Part shown: positions 16,501 to 24,978 of the stretch, piece after piece | How positions within the stretch are numbered: the stretch's first letter is position 1 | How the letters are laid out: every line of letters starts with the position of its first letter | Assembly (NCBI GenBank): GCA_030146225.1 | Contig: JASLCA010000148.1 | Coordinates: forward strand, 1 to 33,814 | Direction: 5' to 3' | DNA length: 33,814 nucleotides | Source of the DNA: Sphingobacterium sp. | GTDB lineage: Bacteria > Bacteroidota > Bacteroidia > Sphingobacteriales > Sphingobacteriaceae | Notes under the pieces: model-generated | Told to the model about the DNA's origin: nothing | What the model saw: the letters and a program-made list of their open reading frames with translations, nothing else | Databases searched by the model: none | Made by a program: the position numbers and the translations under genes

Positions 16501-17154
16501 TTAAAAATTAACTTTATCAATAATATTACCCATAGCTTCTAGGGTAGCTTCTACATCTTGCTCTTCAATACAGCGAGCTAACAGGGCATGACTTTCTTGG
16601 GAGTTAACAAAGGGACTCGTATCCGCATACTGCTTCATAAAGGATTTACCGACATAGGTCGATAGCTCCCGGTATAACTCTGCTAAGATGCTATTCCCAG
16701 AGGCCATAGCAATAGCCTGGTGAAATTCCAAATCGGCTTGTACACAGCCGGGTAAATCCGCCAATTCTGCATAATGCATCCGTGCCATAAGCTTTTCCCG
16801 AATATGCCTTACATCGGCTTCTGTCCTATTTTGGGCAGCTTTCTTAGCAATCATATGCTCTAACAACTGTCGTACTTCAATAATATCGGCCAAGTCCGCC
16901 TTTTCAAACTTAGCATCCAAGGGTTCATTCCCATGCACACTCACAACAGTTGTACCTACCCCCTGTTTCACATGCAGAAAGCCAGAGTTGACTAAAATAG
17001 TAATGGCCTCTCTAATCGAAGAGCGGCCTACAGAGTACATATCCATAAGCGCAGGCTCGGTAGGCAACTTGCTGTCTAAGGGAAAATGACCGTTCTTAAT
17101 TTTCTCACGCATAATATCGGCCACCTCCTGCGCAAGGGATCTTTTCTTAATCAT
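16501..17154 (-). CDS. GntR-family regulator, FadR subfamily (FCD ligand domain)
   Basis: A dimeric DNA-binding repressor or activator, 217 residues. The winged helix is at about 5-72 (DSKLPTEPALMDMYSVGRSSIREAI, then FLHVKQGVGTTVV). The all-helical FCD domain is at about 90-213. FCD proteins often bind a metal through Asp-x3-His and two further His. Asp141 and His145 (DLEFH) and His189 (ESHALL) are present. The C-terminal position, usually AMxxH, reads AMGNI with Ile211, so the site looks incomplete. It is the first gene of a two-gene unit with the Fsr-like exporter, so its ligand may be the exported compound or a related acid. Confidence 0.9.
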   Translation of the reverse strand: MIKKRSLAQEVADIMREKIKNGHFPLDSKLPTEPALMDMYSVGRSSIREAITILVNSGFLHVKQGVGTTVVSVHGNEPLDAKFEKADLADIIEVRQLLEHMIAKKAAQNRTEADVRHIREKLMARMHYAELADLPGCVQADLEFHQAIAMASGNSILAELYRELSTYVGKSFMKQYADTSPFVNSQESHALLARCIEEQDVEATLEAMGNIIDKVNF

Positions 17155-17225
17155 AAATATTCATCTGATGATATGATGTCTGCAAATATAGAACTTACAG
17201 CTGATTATGCAAAAAAAAAGAGTAT

Positions 17226-17260
17226 AAAAAAAGCTGACCTCAATATATCGAGGTCAGCTT
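17226..17260 (-). terminator. Rho-independent terminator of metE
   Basis: An 11-bp perfect stem (17231-17241 with 17250-17260) with an 8-nt loop is followed on the minus strand by an uninterrupted run of seven T (the A run at 17226-17232). A smaller hairpin TGCGA/TCGCA (17262-17266 with 17270-17274) stands just before it. It starts 34 nt past the metE stop and insulates the GntR gene, which lies downstream on the same strand. Confidence 0.9.
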
Positions 17261-17293
17261 CTGCGAAAATCGCATATTTTATACTACTAAAGA

Positions 17294-19609
17294 TTAAGAT
17301 TCGGCACGTAAAATCTTAGCGGCCTTTACCATGGATTCCAAGGCAGCCTTAGTCTCAGGCCAAGCCCGCGTTTTCAAGCCACAGTCAGGATTTACCCATA
17401 ACTGCTCGGCAGGTACAACTGCTTTCGCCTTGCGCAATAATTCTACCATCTCCTCAGTACTTGGGACACGTGGGGAGTGGATATCATATACACCTGGTCC
17501 AATATCATTCGGATATTTAAAGTCCGCTGCAAATGCATCTAACAATTCCATCTGCGAGCGCGAAGTTTCAATAGTGATTACATCTGCATCCATCGCTGCA
17601 ATGTCCTCAATAACATCATTGAATTCCGAGTAGCACATATGGGTATGTATCTGCGTATCATTGTCTACATTGGAGGATGACACGCGGAAAGCACGCACTG
17701 CCCAATTTAAGTAATCCTTTTGATCCGCCTTGCGCAAAGGTAGACCCTCGCGAATTGCTGGCTCATCAATCTGAATAATTTTAATGCCTGCTTTTTCTAA
17801 AGCCTGAACCTCATCCAAAATAGCCAATGCAATCTGGTATGTGGTTGTTGAGCGCGGCTGATCGTTACGTACAAAGGACCATTGTAGGATCGTAACAGGT
17901 CCTGTCAACATCCCTTTTACTGGCCTATTGGTCAATGACTGTGCATAAGCAGACCAACGCACGGTCATATCTGCTGGTCGGTAAACATCGCCAAAAAGTA
18001 CAGGAGGTTTTACACAGCGAGAACCATAGGATTGTACCCAGCCATTCTTTGTAAAGGCATAGCCAGCCAATTGCTCGCCAAAGTATTCCACCATATCGTT
18101 GCGCTCAAACTCACCGTGAACTAAAACATCGATATCTAAATCCTCTTGCAAACGAATCGTACTCTCGGTTTCTTCTGCAATCGCTTTATCATATTCAGCC
18201 TGCGTGATAGCTCCTTTTTTCAAGTCTGCTCTCCATTTACGTACATCCTTGGTTTGTGGAAAGGAACCAATAGTGGTGGTAGCAAAGGCCGGCAAATTAA
18301 ACTTTGCCTGTTGTGCTAGCTTCCGATCTGCAAAGACAGCGGTACGTGTGGCGTCAGCATCCGTAATATTCGCTGTACGCTCTTTAACTGCTGGCTTGTG
18401 AATTAATGGGGAAGTGCGACGGCTTTCGGCGGCCGCTTTGTTTGCTTCAAAGCGGGTAGCTGTCTGCGCATCAACGCTCCCATCAGCCAGGATAGCTAAG
18501 TCCTTAACTTCAGCTAGTTTCTGCTTCGCAAAGGCTAACCAGTTTTTAACCTCAGCAGGCAAGGAGACTTCATTGTCTTCATTTTCCAAGTCAAAAGGAA
18601 CATGTAGTAAGGATGATGAAGGCGCTACCCATACCCGGTCAGCACCTAAAGCATCTACAGCCTTTTTAATCTGAGCTAAGGATTTCTCATAATCGTTCTT
18701 CCAAATATTACGCCCTTCTACAACCCCTAATGAAAGGGTAAGTGAAGTTGGAACTTTAGCAAGAACAGTATCTAATTGATTTTCTCCGCGAACTAAATCC
18801 AGGTGTAAAGCATGTACAGGTAAGTTCAATGCCACAGCCTCATTGTCGCCAAGAGCCTCGAAGTAAGTTGCTACAATTAATTTGACACCTTTAGCAGCAG
18901 CAGCCAATCTTTCAAAGACGCTAGCATACAATGCTTTTGTTTCGGCATCAATATCTAAGGCTAAGTACGGCTCATCAATCTGCACATATTGTGCACCTGC
19001 ATCCGCCAATTTGCCTAATATCTCTTCATATACAGGCAATAAAACATCGATTAAGTCGATACGATTAAAGCCTGTCTCTTTTTCCTTACCAATAAGCAAG
19101 TAGGTAATTGGGCCAATAAATACAGGTTTAGTCTCAATACCTATAGCCTTAGCCTCCTTGTATTCTGATAAGAATTTCTCCGATGTAAGTTTAAAGGATT
19201 GGTTCTTTGTAAATTCTGGAACCAAGTAATGATAGTTTGTATCAAACCATTTTGTCATCTCCATAGCGGTAACATCTACGCCACCTTCTTGGAAACCACG
19301 TGCCATCGCAAAGTATAAATCTAAATTATACTGACGATCTACTTTGTCCAATAATGAACTGTAACGAGCAGGTATAGCACCTACTGTAAGTGATAAGTCT
19401 AAAACTTGATCATAAAATGAAAAGTCATTTGAGGGAATCAGGTCAATTCCTGCATCCTTTTGTGTCTTCCAGTTGCCTTCACGGATTTTAAGTCCAGCTT
19501 GCAATAGCTCTTCCGCGCTTATTTTCTTTGCCCAATAAGCTTCATTGGCCTTTTTCAACTCGCGGAAAGCACCCACACGTGGGTAACCTAAATTGTTTGT
19601 TAATAACAT
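17294..19609 (-). CDS. metE: Cobalamin-independent methionine synthase MetE
   Basis: Transfers the methyl group of 5-methyltetrahydropteroyl-triglutamate to homocysteine, the last step of methionine synthesis, without B12. 771 residues from the ATG at 19609 (MLLTNNLGYPRVGAFRELKK), the usual MetE start. An in-frame ATG at 19669 would add 20 residues, but it lies beside the riboswitch and adds no conserved sequence. The zinc-binding residues in the C-terminal barrel are visible in IHTHMCYSEF (His and Cys) and NPDCGLKTR (Cys). Other signatures are TTIGSFPQTKDVRKWR, HGEFERNDMVEYFGEQL, GPVTILQWSF and QIDEPAIREGLPLR. It is monocistronic, with its own terminator, and controlled by the SAM-I riboswitch in its leader. 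Confidence 0.97.
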   Translation of the reverse strand: MLLTNNLGYPRVGAFRELKKANEAYWAKKISAEELLQAGLKIREGNWKTQKDAGIDLIPSNDFSFYDQVLDLSLTVGAIPARYSSLLDKVDRQYNLDLYFAMARGFQEGGVDVTAMEMTKWFDTNYHYLVPEFTKNQSFKLTSEKFLSEYKEAKAIGIETKPVFIGPITYLLIGKEKETGFNRIDLIDVLLPVYEEILGKLADAGAQYVQIDEPYLALDIDAETKALYASVFERLAAAAKGVKLIVATYFEALGDNEAVALNLPVHALHLDLVRGENQLDTVLAKVPTSLTLSLGVVEGRNIWKNDYEKSLAQIKKAVDALGADRVWVAPSSSLLHVPFDLENEDNEVSLPAEVKNWLAFAKQKLAEVKDLAILADGSVDAQTATRFEANKAAAESRRTSPLIHKPAVKERTANITDADATRTAVFADRKLAQQAKFNLPAFATTTIGSFPQTKDVRKWRADLKKGAITQAEYDKAIAEETESTIRLQEDLDIDVLVHGEFERNDMVEYFGEQLAGYAFTKNGWVQSYGSRCVKPPVLFGDVYRPADMTVRWSAYAQSLTNRPVKGMLTGPVTILQWSFVRNDQPRSTTTYQIALAILDEVQALEKAGIKIIQIDEPAIREGLPLRKADQKDYLNWAVRAFRVSSSNVDNDTQIHTHMCYSEFNDVIEDIAAMDADVITIETSRSQMELLDAFAADFKYPNDIGPGVYDIHSPRVPSTEEMVELLRKAKAVVPAEQLWVNPDCGLKTRAWPETKAALESMVKAAKILRAES

Positions 19610-19679
19610 AAAATTTGTTTTGATAAAATCTCTTACTAAAAACCATTGCTTGGAGAGAAAAGGCACCATAGGAAGGTGA

Positions 19680-19789
19680 CTTCGGCTTATCTTTCCCCTT
19701 ATGCAGGAGTAGAATGTAGCACCTTGTCCGGGGACAGGTTGCTAAGGCTTCATCGGGTCTATTCCCTCTGCCTTTCTCTATAAGCGAAG
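19680..19789 (-). promoter_or_regulatory. SAM-I (S-box) riboswitch upstream of metE
   Basis: Read on the minus strand, the leader has the S-box core in order: AGAGAAAGGCAGAGGGA, GACCCGATGAAGCC (19746-19754 holds the GATGAAGCC block), AGCAACC, then AGGTGCTACATTCT (19711-19724). P1 is formed by CTTCGCTTAT at 19789-19780 with ATAAGC-C-GAAG at 19690-19680, ten pairs with one bulged C. Length (110 nt) and position in the leader of metE fit the class exactly. The expression platform is unclear: only a weak 4-bp hairpin (19664-19678) with a short T run follows. Control could be at translation or by another fold. Confidence 0.93.
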
Positions 19790-19790
19790 G

Positions 19791-19822
19791 CTAATATAGG
19801 GTATAAGATCTTAAATCACAAA
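19791..19822 (-). promoter_or_regulatory. Candidate promoter of the metE riboswitch transcript
   Basis: On the minus strand TTTG (19822-19819) is followed after 20 nt by TATATTAG (19798-19791), one mismatch from the Bacteroidota -7 consensus TAnnTTTG. Transcription would begin at about 19785, right at the 5' strand of riboswitch P1. The match in position between promoter and aptamer supports both calls. Confidence 0.5.
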
Positions 19823-20122
19823 TAGTTTTTTTTTGAATGCACCTAAAAAAGCTAAGAAAGACAACGAAAACCAGCTCTCTGACAGCAGGTTGTGATTAGT
19901 AAAAAATTAACCAAAGAACAGATAGGATTAGGCCCTTTGCCTAAATAACTTTAGGAAAAGCCGTTTTATAGACTTTTTATCCACTAAGGTTTTCGCTTTA
20001 AAAGCATCGTATCGCCTAGCTTTGTGCAAAAGAAAATAAGCATTGATCAGAATAAAAAATCAGTACAATTTATTTATAAAGGATCTTAAAGCTGAAGTCC
20101 AGCTATTAAGTCAATCTATACG

Positions 20123-20130
20123 TATATTTG
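20123..20130 (+). promoter_or_regulatory. TAnnTTTG element directly before hemW start
   Basis: TATATTTG matches the Bacteroidota -7 element and ends 5 nt before the hemW ATG at 20136, which would give a nearly leaderless message. No clear -33 TTTG is seen. A second match, TAGCTTTG at 20017-20024, would give a leader of about 105 nt and is an alternative. The rest of the gap from 19823 to 20122 shows no gene. Confidence 0.4.
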
Positions 20131-20135
20131 CATCC

Positions 20136-21269
20136 ATGATTTATTTCCACATTCCCTTTTGCAAGCAGGCTTGCCATTACTGTGACTTCCACTTTTCCAC
20201 TTCGTTAAAGTATAAGGAGGAGATGTTACAAGCTATGCATAAGGAGATTGAACTGCGTAGCAGGTACTTGGAAAACAAGACTGTTGATTCTATCTATTTT
20301 GGAGGGGGCACCCCTTCTATCCTCAATGCAGATGACATCGCGAAGTTAATTGACAGCATTGCGCAGCAGTATGAGATTGCTCCTCAGGCCGAGATTACAC
20401 TGGAAGCCAATCCAGATGACTTGGACAAGGCCAAGGTGCGCGGCCTGAGCCAAACGCCTATCAATCGCCTATCCATAGGTATACAATCCTTTTTTGAAGA
20501 AGACCTCCGCTGGATGAACCGCGCGCACAATGCCAATGAGGCAGATGCCGCAATCAAGCGGGTACAGGATGGGGGCTTTGAAAATATTACCTGTGACCTT
20601 ATCTATGGCTATCCACTGCTGACCGATGAAAAGTGGAAAGCCAATATTGGACAGTTAACAAGCAATCAAGTGCCTCATATTTCCTCCTATGCGATGACCG
20701 TAGAGCAAAGAACGGCCTTGAGTAGCATGATTATTAAGGGTAAAACCCCAGCGATGAATGAAGAGCAGAGTGCGCGACAGTTTGAAATGCTGATGGCGGA
20801 GCTTCAGGAGCAGGGATATGAGCATTATGAAATATCAAACTTCGCAAAGCCAGGCTGCTACGCCAAGCACAATAGCAATTATTGGGCAGGCAAAGCCTAT
20901 CTCGGAATTGGCCCTTCAGCCCACTCCTTCAATGGAAGCTCCAGAAGTTGGAATATTGCCAACAATGCGCTTTATATAGAGGCGATAAATAAGCGGGAGC
21001 CAGCGCTTGAAACAGAACTGCTTACTACGTCAGACCGCTATAATGAATATGTGATGACCTCCTTGCGCACCATGTGGGGCGTAGACCTGAGAAAGATCCA
21101 ACAGGATTTTGGAGATCATTTTTTACAACATTTAGAGCAGGAGGCTGCTCCCTATCTGGATGCAGGACATTTGGAAAGAACAGCCGAGAACTTCTTATGC
21201 CTGCGTAACACAGGAAAATTACTCGCCGATCGAATTGCTTCCGAACTCTTTTGGGTAGAGGCTGAGTAG
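20136..21269 (+). CDS. hemW: Radical SAM heme chaperone HemW (HemN-like)
   Basis: A cytoplasmic or membrane-associated radical-SAM protein thought to deliver heme to respiratory enzymes. It is often mis-annotated as oxygen-independent coproporphyrinogen III oxidase. 377 residues from the ATG at 20136; the frame opens 31 codons earlier, but MIYFHIPFCKQACHYC is the standard family start. The [4Fe-4S] motif is Cys9-x3-Cys13-x2-Cys16, followed by DFHF. True HemN has a further Cys two residues after the third, which is absent here, favouring HemW. Also present are YFGGGTPS, TLEANPDD, NRLSIGIQSF and a C-terminal HemN_C-like region (SDRYNEYVMTSLRTMWGVDL). It is transcribed alone. Confidence 0.93.
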   Translation: MIYFHIPFCKQACHYCDFHFSTSLKYKEEMLQAMHKEIELRSRYLENKTVDSIYFGGGTPSILNADDIAKLIDSIAQQYEIAPQAEITLEANPDDLDKAKVRGLSQTPINRLSIGIQSFFEEDLRWMNRAHNANEADAAIKRVQDGGFENITCDLIYGYPLLTDEKWKANIGQLTSNQVPHISSYAMTVEQRTALSSMIIKGKTPAMNEEQSARQFEMLMAELQEQGYEHYEISNFAKPGCYAKHNSNYWAGKAYLGIGPSAHSFNGSSRSWNIANNALYIEAINKREPALETELLTTSDRYNEYVMTSLRTMWGVDLRKIQQDFGDHFLQHLEQEAAPYLDAGHLERTAENFLCLRNTGKLLADRIASELFWVEAE

Positions 21270-21278
21270 GGGCTATAA

Positions 21279-21316
21279 AAAAAGCTAGCAAGATCTTAAA
21301 ATCTTGCTAGCTTTTT
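21279..21316. terminator. Strong bidirectional terminator between hemW and the JmjC-like gene
   Basis: A 16-bp perfect inverted repeat (21279-21294 with 21301-21316, 6-nt loop) has an A run on one side and a T run on the other. It therefore works as a Rho-independent terminator on both strands. It begins 9 nt after the hemW stop and 20 nt from the converging stop at 21337. Confidence 0.92.
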
Positions 21317-21336
21317 ACTTTATATAATGAACCGTC

Positions 21337-22209
21337 TTAACGACGTCCACGCTGTTTCATCGCGCGATTTGCACGCTTTTTTGCCGTTTTAATCTTGTAA
21401 TCCAACCAACGCTTATCAAATATTTTACGCATGGTATCATCAAAATGACGGGTGATAAACAAGTTTCTTGCGCCCATCAATTTCTCGGTTACGGTATTCG
21501 CCAAGGCGCGTACAGAGATGGAATAGCCCTCTGTTTCATATTGAATATAGTGCCACCATCCCGCAGGCATATACAAGGTCTCTCCTGCATTTATCACGGC
21601 TTCATAGCCATCCAAAAACTCCAGTCCTGGGTAATCCGCAGTACTACTCGTCTTTAGGTTAGCAATGCTGTGAAAGTTGTAGGGCAGTTTATACATTAAG
21701 TCGGACTGATCATTTGGGAAAACCCAAATCCGCTTAGCTCCTTGAAACTGGGAGATAAATACATGCGACATGTCAATATCAAAGTGGTTTCGCGTAGCGG
21801 AGCCTTCGCCTCCAAAAAACATATAAGGCAACCATTGGATAACCTTGCCTCCGGTGACGTCATTATAGATAATGTCCTTTTTAAGCTCTGGACGAATCTT
21901 CAATAAGTTAAACAAGAACAGACGGTTTTCCGTAGGTCCTGCACTAATCTTATCCAAGTATTCCCCAAAGGTCATTTGCCCTATCGGCGGACTAGCAGCA
22001 TGATTTTGTGACTCTTCCTCACGACCATAAATATCTACTTTCTCACTTCCGGCTATTTCCTTGAAATAGTCGTAATTCCATTTCTTCCAACAAGGACTAT
22101 CTTTGCTAATAAAATCTTTAATAAGAACGGGTTGGCCCTTATTTAAATATTTCTTAACAAAATCCTTTGGAGATATTCCTGATATGCTTTCTACTGGTTT
22201 TAGTTTCAC
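21337..22209 (-). CDS. Cupin-like/JmjC-domain putative Fe(II)/2-oxoglutarate hydroxylase
   Basis: 290 residues with a JmjC-like (cupin_8) fold. The iron-binding facial triad is readable as His142-x-Asp144 in TRNHFDID and His220 in MPAGWWHYIQY. Other family marks are QPVLIKDFI near 26-34, GAKRIWVFP at 157-165 and AVINAGETLYMPAGWWH at 204-220. Relatives hydroxylate protein or other substrates using 2-oxoglutarate; the target here is unknown. The C-terminus is strongly basic (KKRANRAMKQRGRR), suggesting contact with nucleic acid or ribosome. Translation probably begins at a GTG (22209): an in-frame stop lies two codons upstream and there is no early ATG. It stands alone, downstream of gldN by 147 bp on the opposite side of a terminator from hemW. 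Confidence 0.82.
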   Translation of the reverse strand: MKLKPVESISGISPKDFVKKYLNKGQPVLIKDFISKDSPCWKKWNYDYFKEIAGSEKVDIYGREEESQNHAASPPIGQMTFGEYLDKISAGPTENRLFLFNLLKIRPELKKDIIYNDVTGGKVIQWLPYMFFGGEGSATRNHFDIDMSHVFISQFQGAKRIWVFPNDQSDLMYKLPYNFHSIANLKTSSTADYPGLEFLDGYEAVINAGETLYMPAGWWHYIQYETEGYSISVRALANTVTEKLMGARNLFITRHFDDTMRKIFDKRWLDYKIKTAKKRANRAMKQRGRR

Positions 22210-22356
22210 AAGTTATTCGCTTTACACCACTTACAAACTTAAAAAAAAATATTCCTATTAAACTTACTTTCCGATCTATAATTTAAAACAGCTATAGAAG
22301 AGCACAATTTAACAGAAATATTCTAATTTTTATAGATCCCTTGTTGTGTTTTTACT

Positions 22357-23388
22357 TTAATACGACCAGAGATCTTGCTCGTAATCCATTAATGATTTTT
22401 TGATACGCTCCGACTCGTACAATCGTTCTATACCATCCGCAATATAGTCTTTTATGCGTAGATCTTCTGGATTGGACTCCTTGACGATATAACTAGCAAA
22501 CATCCTTTTAATAAAGATATCATCGTAGCTTAAGCCCGTTGCATCATTGTTTCTATTGACTACTTCCTTGTTTACAAAAATATGTCTAGCCTCTGGAAAA
22601 TAAATCCAGAATGCAGGAGTTGGGTCCGCTTGAATGGCAAAGTTTCCTGCATTAGCAGTGGGCAAAGCCACGTTTGCTTGGCCTTCAGCGGCATTATTTT
22701 GCTCAGGCTGTACAGCAAAGGGATCAAAAGGATCAACCCCGCCAGCTGCGTTATTTGCATCTGCTGGGATCATGCCGATATCGCTGTTTAGGCCTGGGAT
22801 CTGCGGCGTAATCAAGGGCGCTATACCTACAATTCTAGGCTCAAAAACCGAGCGCTGCTTATCAAATATCCAATCTTCCTTAATCCTAAATTTAATGACA
22901 TGCTCCCCACTAAAGGCGCGGGACTCATAGTGTGAAGAGATCACTTCATTATTCTCATTAAACTCTTCAACCAATACACTATCGCCTCCAAAACGCGCCA
23001 TTACCTGATCGGCTGGCAATACATTTTTAAAGCTATCCCCATTTGGATCATTCTCAGTAGCAGTAGGGTCATAGGCTGTCAACTCCCCCTTCATAATCGC
23101 ACTAATAATAATATCGATCAGTCGAGATTTAGGTGATGCAAATGATTTATTCATCTTTTCCCGAAGATCAATCTCCCGCCATACCCGCTTCTTATAAGGG
23201 ACATCCGTTTGACGGATATTGGCATAGGGTATAACTTTTCGGTTCTCTATATCAGACTGAACAAAATAGCCATCCACAGGCGGCTTCTCCGCATGAATAG
23301 GTTTTGTGCTGTTCGACAGGTTCTCCTCTTGTGCAAAAGCAGCAAGGGCGCATGTGACAGCTATTGTGGAAAATAGAAACTTTTTCAT
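22357..23388 (-). CDS. gldN: Type IX secretion/gliding protein GldN (PorN)
   Basis: A periplasmic partner of the GldK ring in the type IX secretion core. 343 residues with a signal peptide to about residue 19 (ALAAFAQ). Conserved family stretches are KKRVWREIDLREKMN at 66-80, GEHVIKFRIKEDWIFDKQRS at 161-180, VFEPRIVGIAPL and FWIYFPEARHIFVNKEVVNR, ending in RIKDYIADGIERLYESERIK. Between PLITP and PAFWIY is a roughly 60-residue insert (about 197-256) rich in Asn, Ala, Pro and Asp that shorter GldN proteins seem to lack. It is the last gene of gldKLMN, 24 bp after gldM. Confidence 0.94.
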   Translation of the reverse strand: MKKFLFSTIAVTCALAAFAQEENLSNSTKPIHAEKPPVDGYFVQSDIENRKVIPYANIRQTDVPYKKRVWREIDLREKMNKSFASPKSRLIDIIISAIMKGELTAYDPTATENDPNGDSFKNVLPADQVMARFGGDSVLVEEFNENNEVISSHYESRAFSGEHVIKFRIKEDWIFDKQRSVFEPRIVGIAPLITPQIPGLNSDIGMIPADANNAAGGVDPFDPFAVQPEQNNAAEGQANVALPTANAGNFAIQADPTPAFWIYFPEARHIFVNKEVVNRNNDATGLSYDDIFIKRMFASYIVKESNPEDLRIKDYIADGIERLYESERIKKSLMDYEQDLWSY

Positions 23389-23412
23389 TTCACCTAAATC
23401 TTACTTTAACTA

Positions 23413-24936
23413 TTAATTCGTCACCTGGAACGTTATCGGATCCAAGTTTTGTGCTACACCATCCGGGCCTACCCCAACTATGTCATAGATCATAACTACT
23501 GAGCCAGGAGTTACCCCTGCTAAGCCAGTCTTCATCTGTGCAGAGAATGTAGATCCTGATGCTTGATAAGGCCCTATAGGATCCACCCTTGGCTTGGTGA
23601 TATACATATTAAACTTACTGATGCTAAAACGTGCATCAAATTCAAAATTATCTAAAGCCGCAGAAATTACGTTTTGACCGCGTAATTGCGCGCCAGAGAT
23701 ACGTCCGCCAGTCTTGCCAGCCATCCGCGCTGTAGGCTTAGGGATACGTTTCACACGGAACGTGGAACTTCCAATATTCTGGGTCTTTCCATCTACCTTA
23801 GCTGAAACATTAACCACCGCCTCGCCTGTATTGCTGACCCTAGCTATATACTTATTGCCAGACTTATTAATCGTAACCCCCGTTCCTGATACAATAAGGT
23901 TTTCATTTGGAATACCTGGAGCAGAAACAGAAATCGGATTGTCAACTCCTATATACAATACATTCATCGCATCTGGTGAAACCACTGCCGAAGGCTTGGC
24001 CACCTGATAAGTCATAGGCTCGGTCTGATAGGTCTTCACACTACCGTCTGTCTGCTGAACGCGAACAGTACCTTGCCAAGTAAATACACCTGGACTATTG
24101 GTATTCACCTGATACATACCTTGTCCATTTGAAACTTGCAAACTACTACCGCCTACAGAGATCTGCGGACTAGACTTTGAATCGTAAGCAGTTAAGAATA
24201 CCTTCGCTGTATAAGGTTGTCCTTGGATAAGATACGAGGTTGGGGCTACCGCAACCGCAGCAAACTGATCTAGATTGACCACCGCCAAATCCATCTTTCC
24301 AAAGATATGCTTCACTGCTGCGGACTCTGCATTCTTAGCATCTGCATTAATCTTTTCTAAAGCGGTTATTGCTGCTGTCAATGGAATTCCATCGCCAAAG
24401 CTCGCCTCTTCCCAAGTCTTCTTAATGCCCGCACGTGCTGCAGGGTCTTCCGCATCCAAGGAGATACTTATTTCATTGTTTGTCAACTTCAACAACTCAG
24501 CCTTTGTAGCGCTTATTAAGTCCCGCAGCTCTTTACCACGTTTCTCATTGATCATCAATCGCGCCGAGATATCCGTCGAGCTTCTATATTTTACATCACC
24601 TGTATCTTCATCGAGGCCCCCGCCTTCACTTGTCAACAGGTTATTCAGTTCTTTTACTTTATTTGTTAGTTTTTGGATTGCTGCTTGAGCTTGCTCAGCC
24701 TTACTTAAAATAGGCTGTGCCCTTTCTGGATTCTCTTTTAACTTAGTCTCCCTAAATGCCAAAAACATATTGTCAATACCTGCCTGCGTATTCTGGGTGG
24801 AGGTATTCAAACTATTCCCCAAGTTCTTAAATGCGTCAAGGATAGAATCACTTACATTCAATGCTACTAAACCAAGTAACACCAAATACAAAATGCCTAT
24901 CATCCGCTGCCTAGGGGTCTCTTTCTTACTTGCCAT
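23413..24936 (-). CDS. gldM: Type IX secretion motor protein GldM (PorM)
   Basis: The periplasm-spanning shaft of the type IX secretion motor. Its single N-terminal helix (about 12-32, IGILYLVLLGLVALNVSDSIL) packs with GldL in the inner membrane, and its periplasmic domains reach the GldK/GldN ring. 507 residues. The N-terminus MASKKETPRQRMIGILYLVLL is typical, followed by a helical domain (about 40-220) and successive Ig-like beta domains to the end (DPITFQVTN). Spacing is 42 bp after gldL and 24 bp before gldN. Confidence 0.96.
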   Translation of the reverse strand: MASKKETPRQRMIGILYLVLLGLVALNVSDSILDAFKNLGNSLNTSTQNTQAGIDNMFLAFRETKLKENPERAQPILSKAEQAQAAIQKLTNKVKELNNLLTSEGGGLDEDTGDVKYRSSTDISARLMINEKRGKELRDLISATKAELLKLTNNEISISLDAEDPAARAGIKKTWEEASFGDGIPLTAAITALEKINADAKNAESAAVKHIFGKMDLAVVNLDQFAAVAVAPTSYLIQGQPYTAKVFLTAYDSKSSPQISVGGSSLQVSNGQGMYQVNTNSPGVFTWQGTVRVQQTDGSVKTYQTEPMTYQVAKPSAVVSPDAMNVLYIGVDNPISVSAPGIPNENLIVSGTGVTINKSGNKYIARVSNTGEAVVNVSAKVDGKTQNIGSSTFRVKRIPKPTARMAGKTGGRISGAQLRGQNVISAALDNFEFDARFSISKFNMYITKPRVDPIGPYQASGSTFSAQMKTGLAGVTPGSVVMIYDIVGVGPDGVAQNLDPITFQVTN

Positions 24937-24978
24937 AATGTGCTTTTTTCAATAAATACAAGAAACTGTTAAAATACA

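Noticed and set aside
19610..19669. Longer MetE start at the ATG at 19669
   Set aside because: The extra 20 residues are not MetE-like, and the ATG falls just beyond the riboswitch in its likely expression platform; the ATG at 19609 gives the standard MetE N-terminus.
24275..24688. 137-codon open frame antisense to gldM
   Set aside because: Ser/Ala/Phe-rich shadow of the GldM helical domain; no family features and no promoter-like element.
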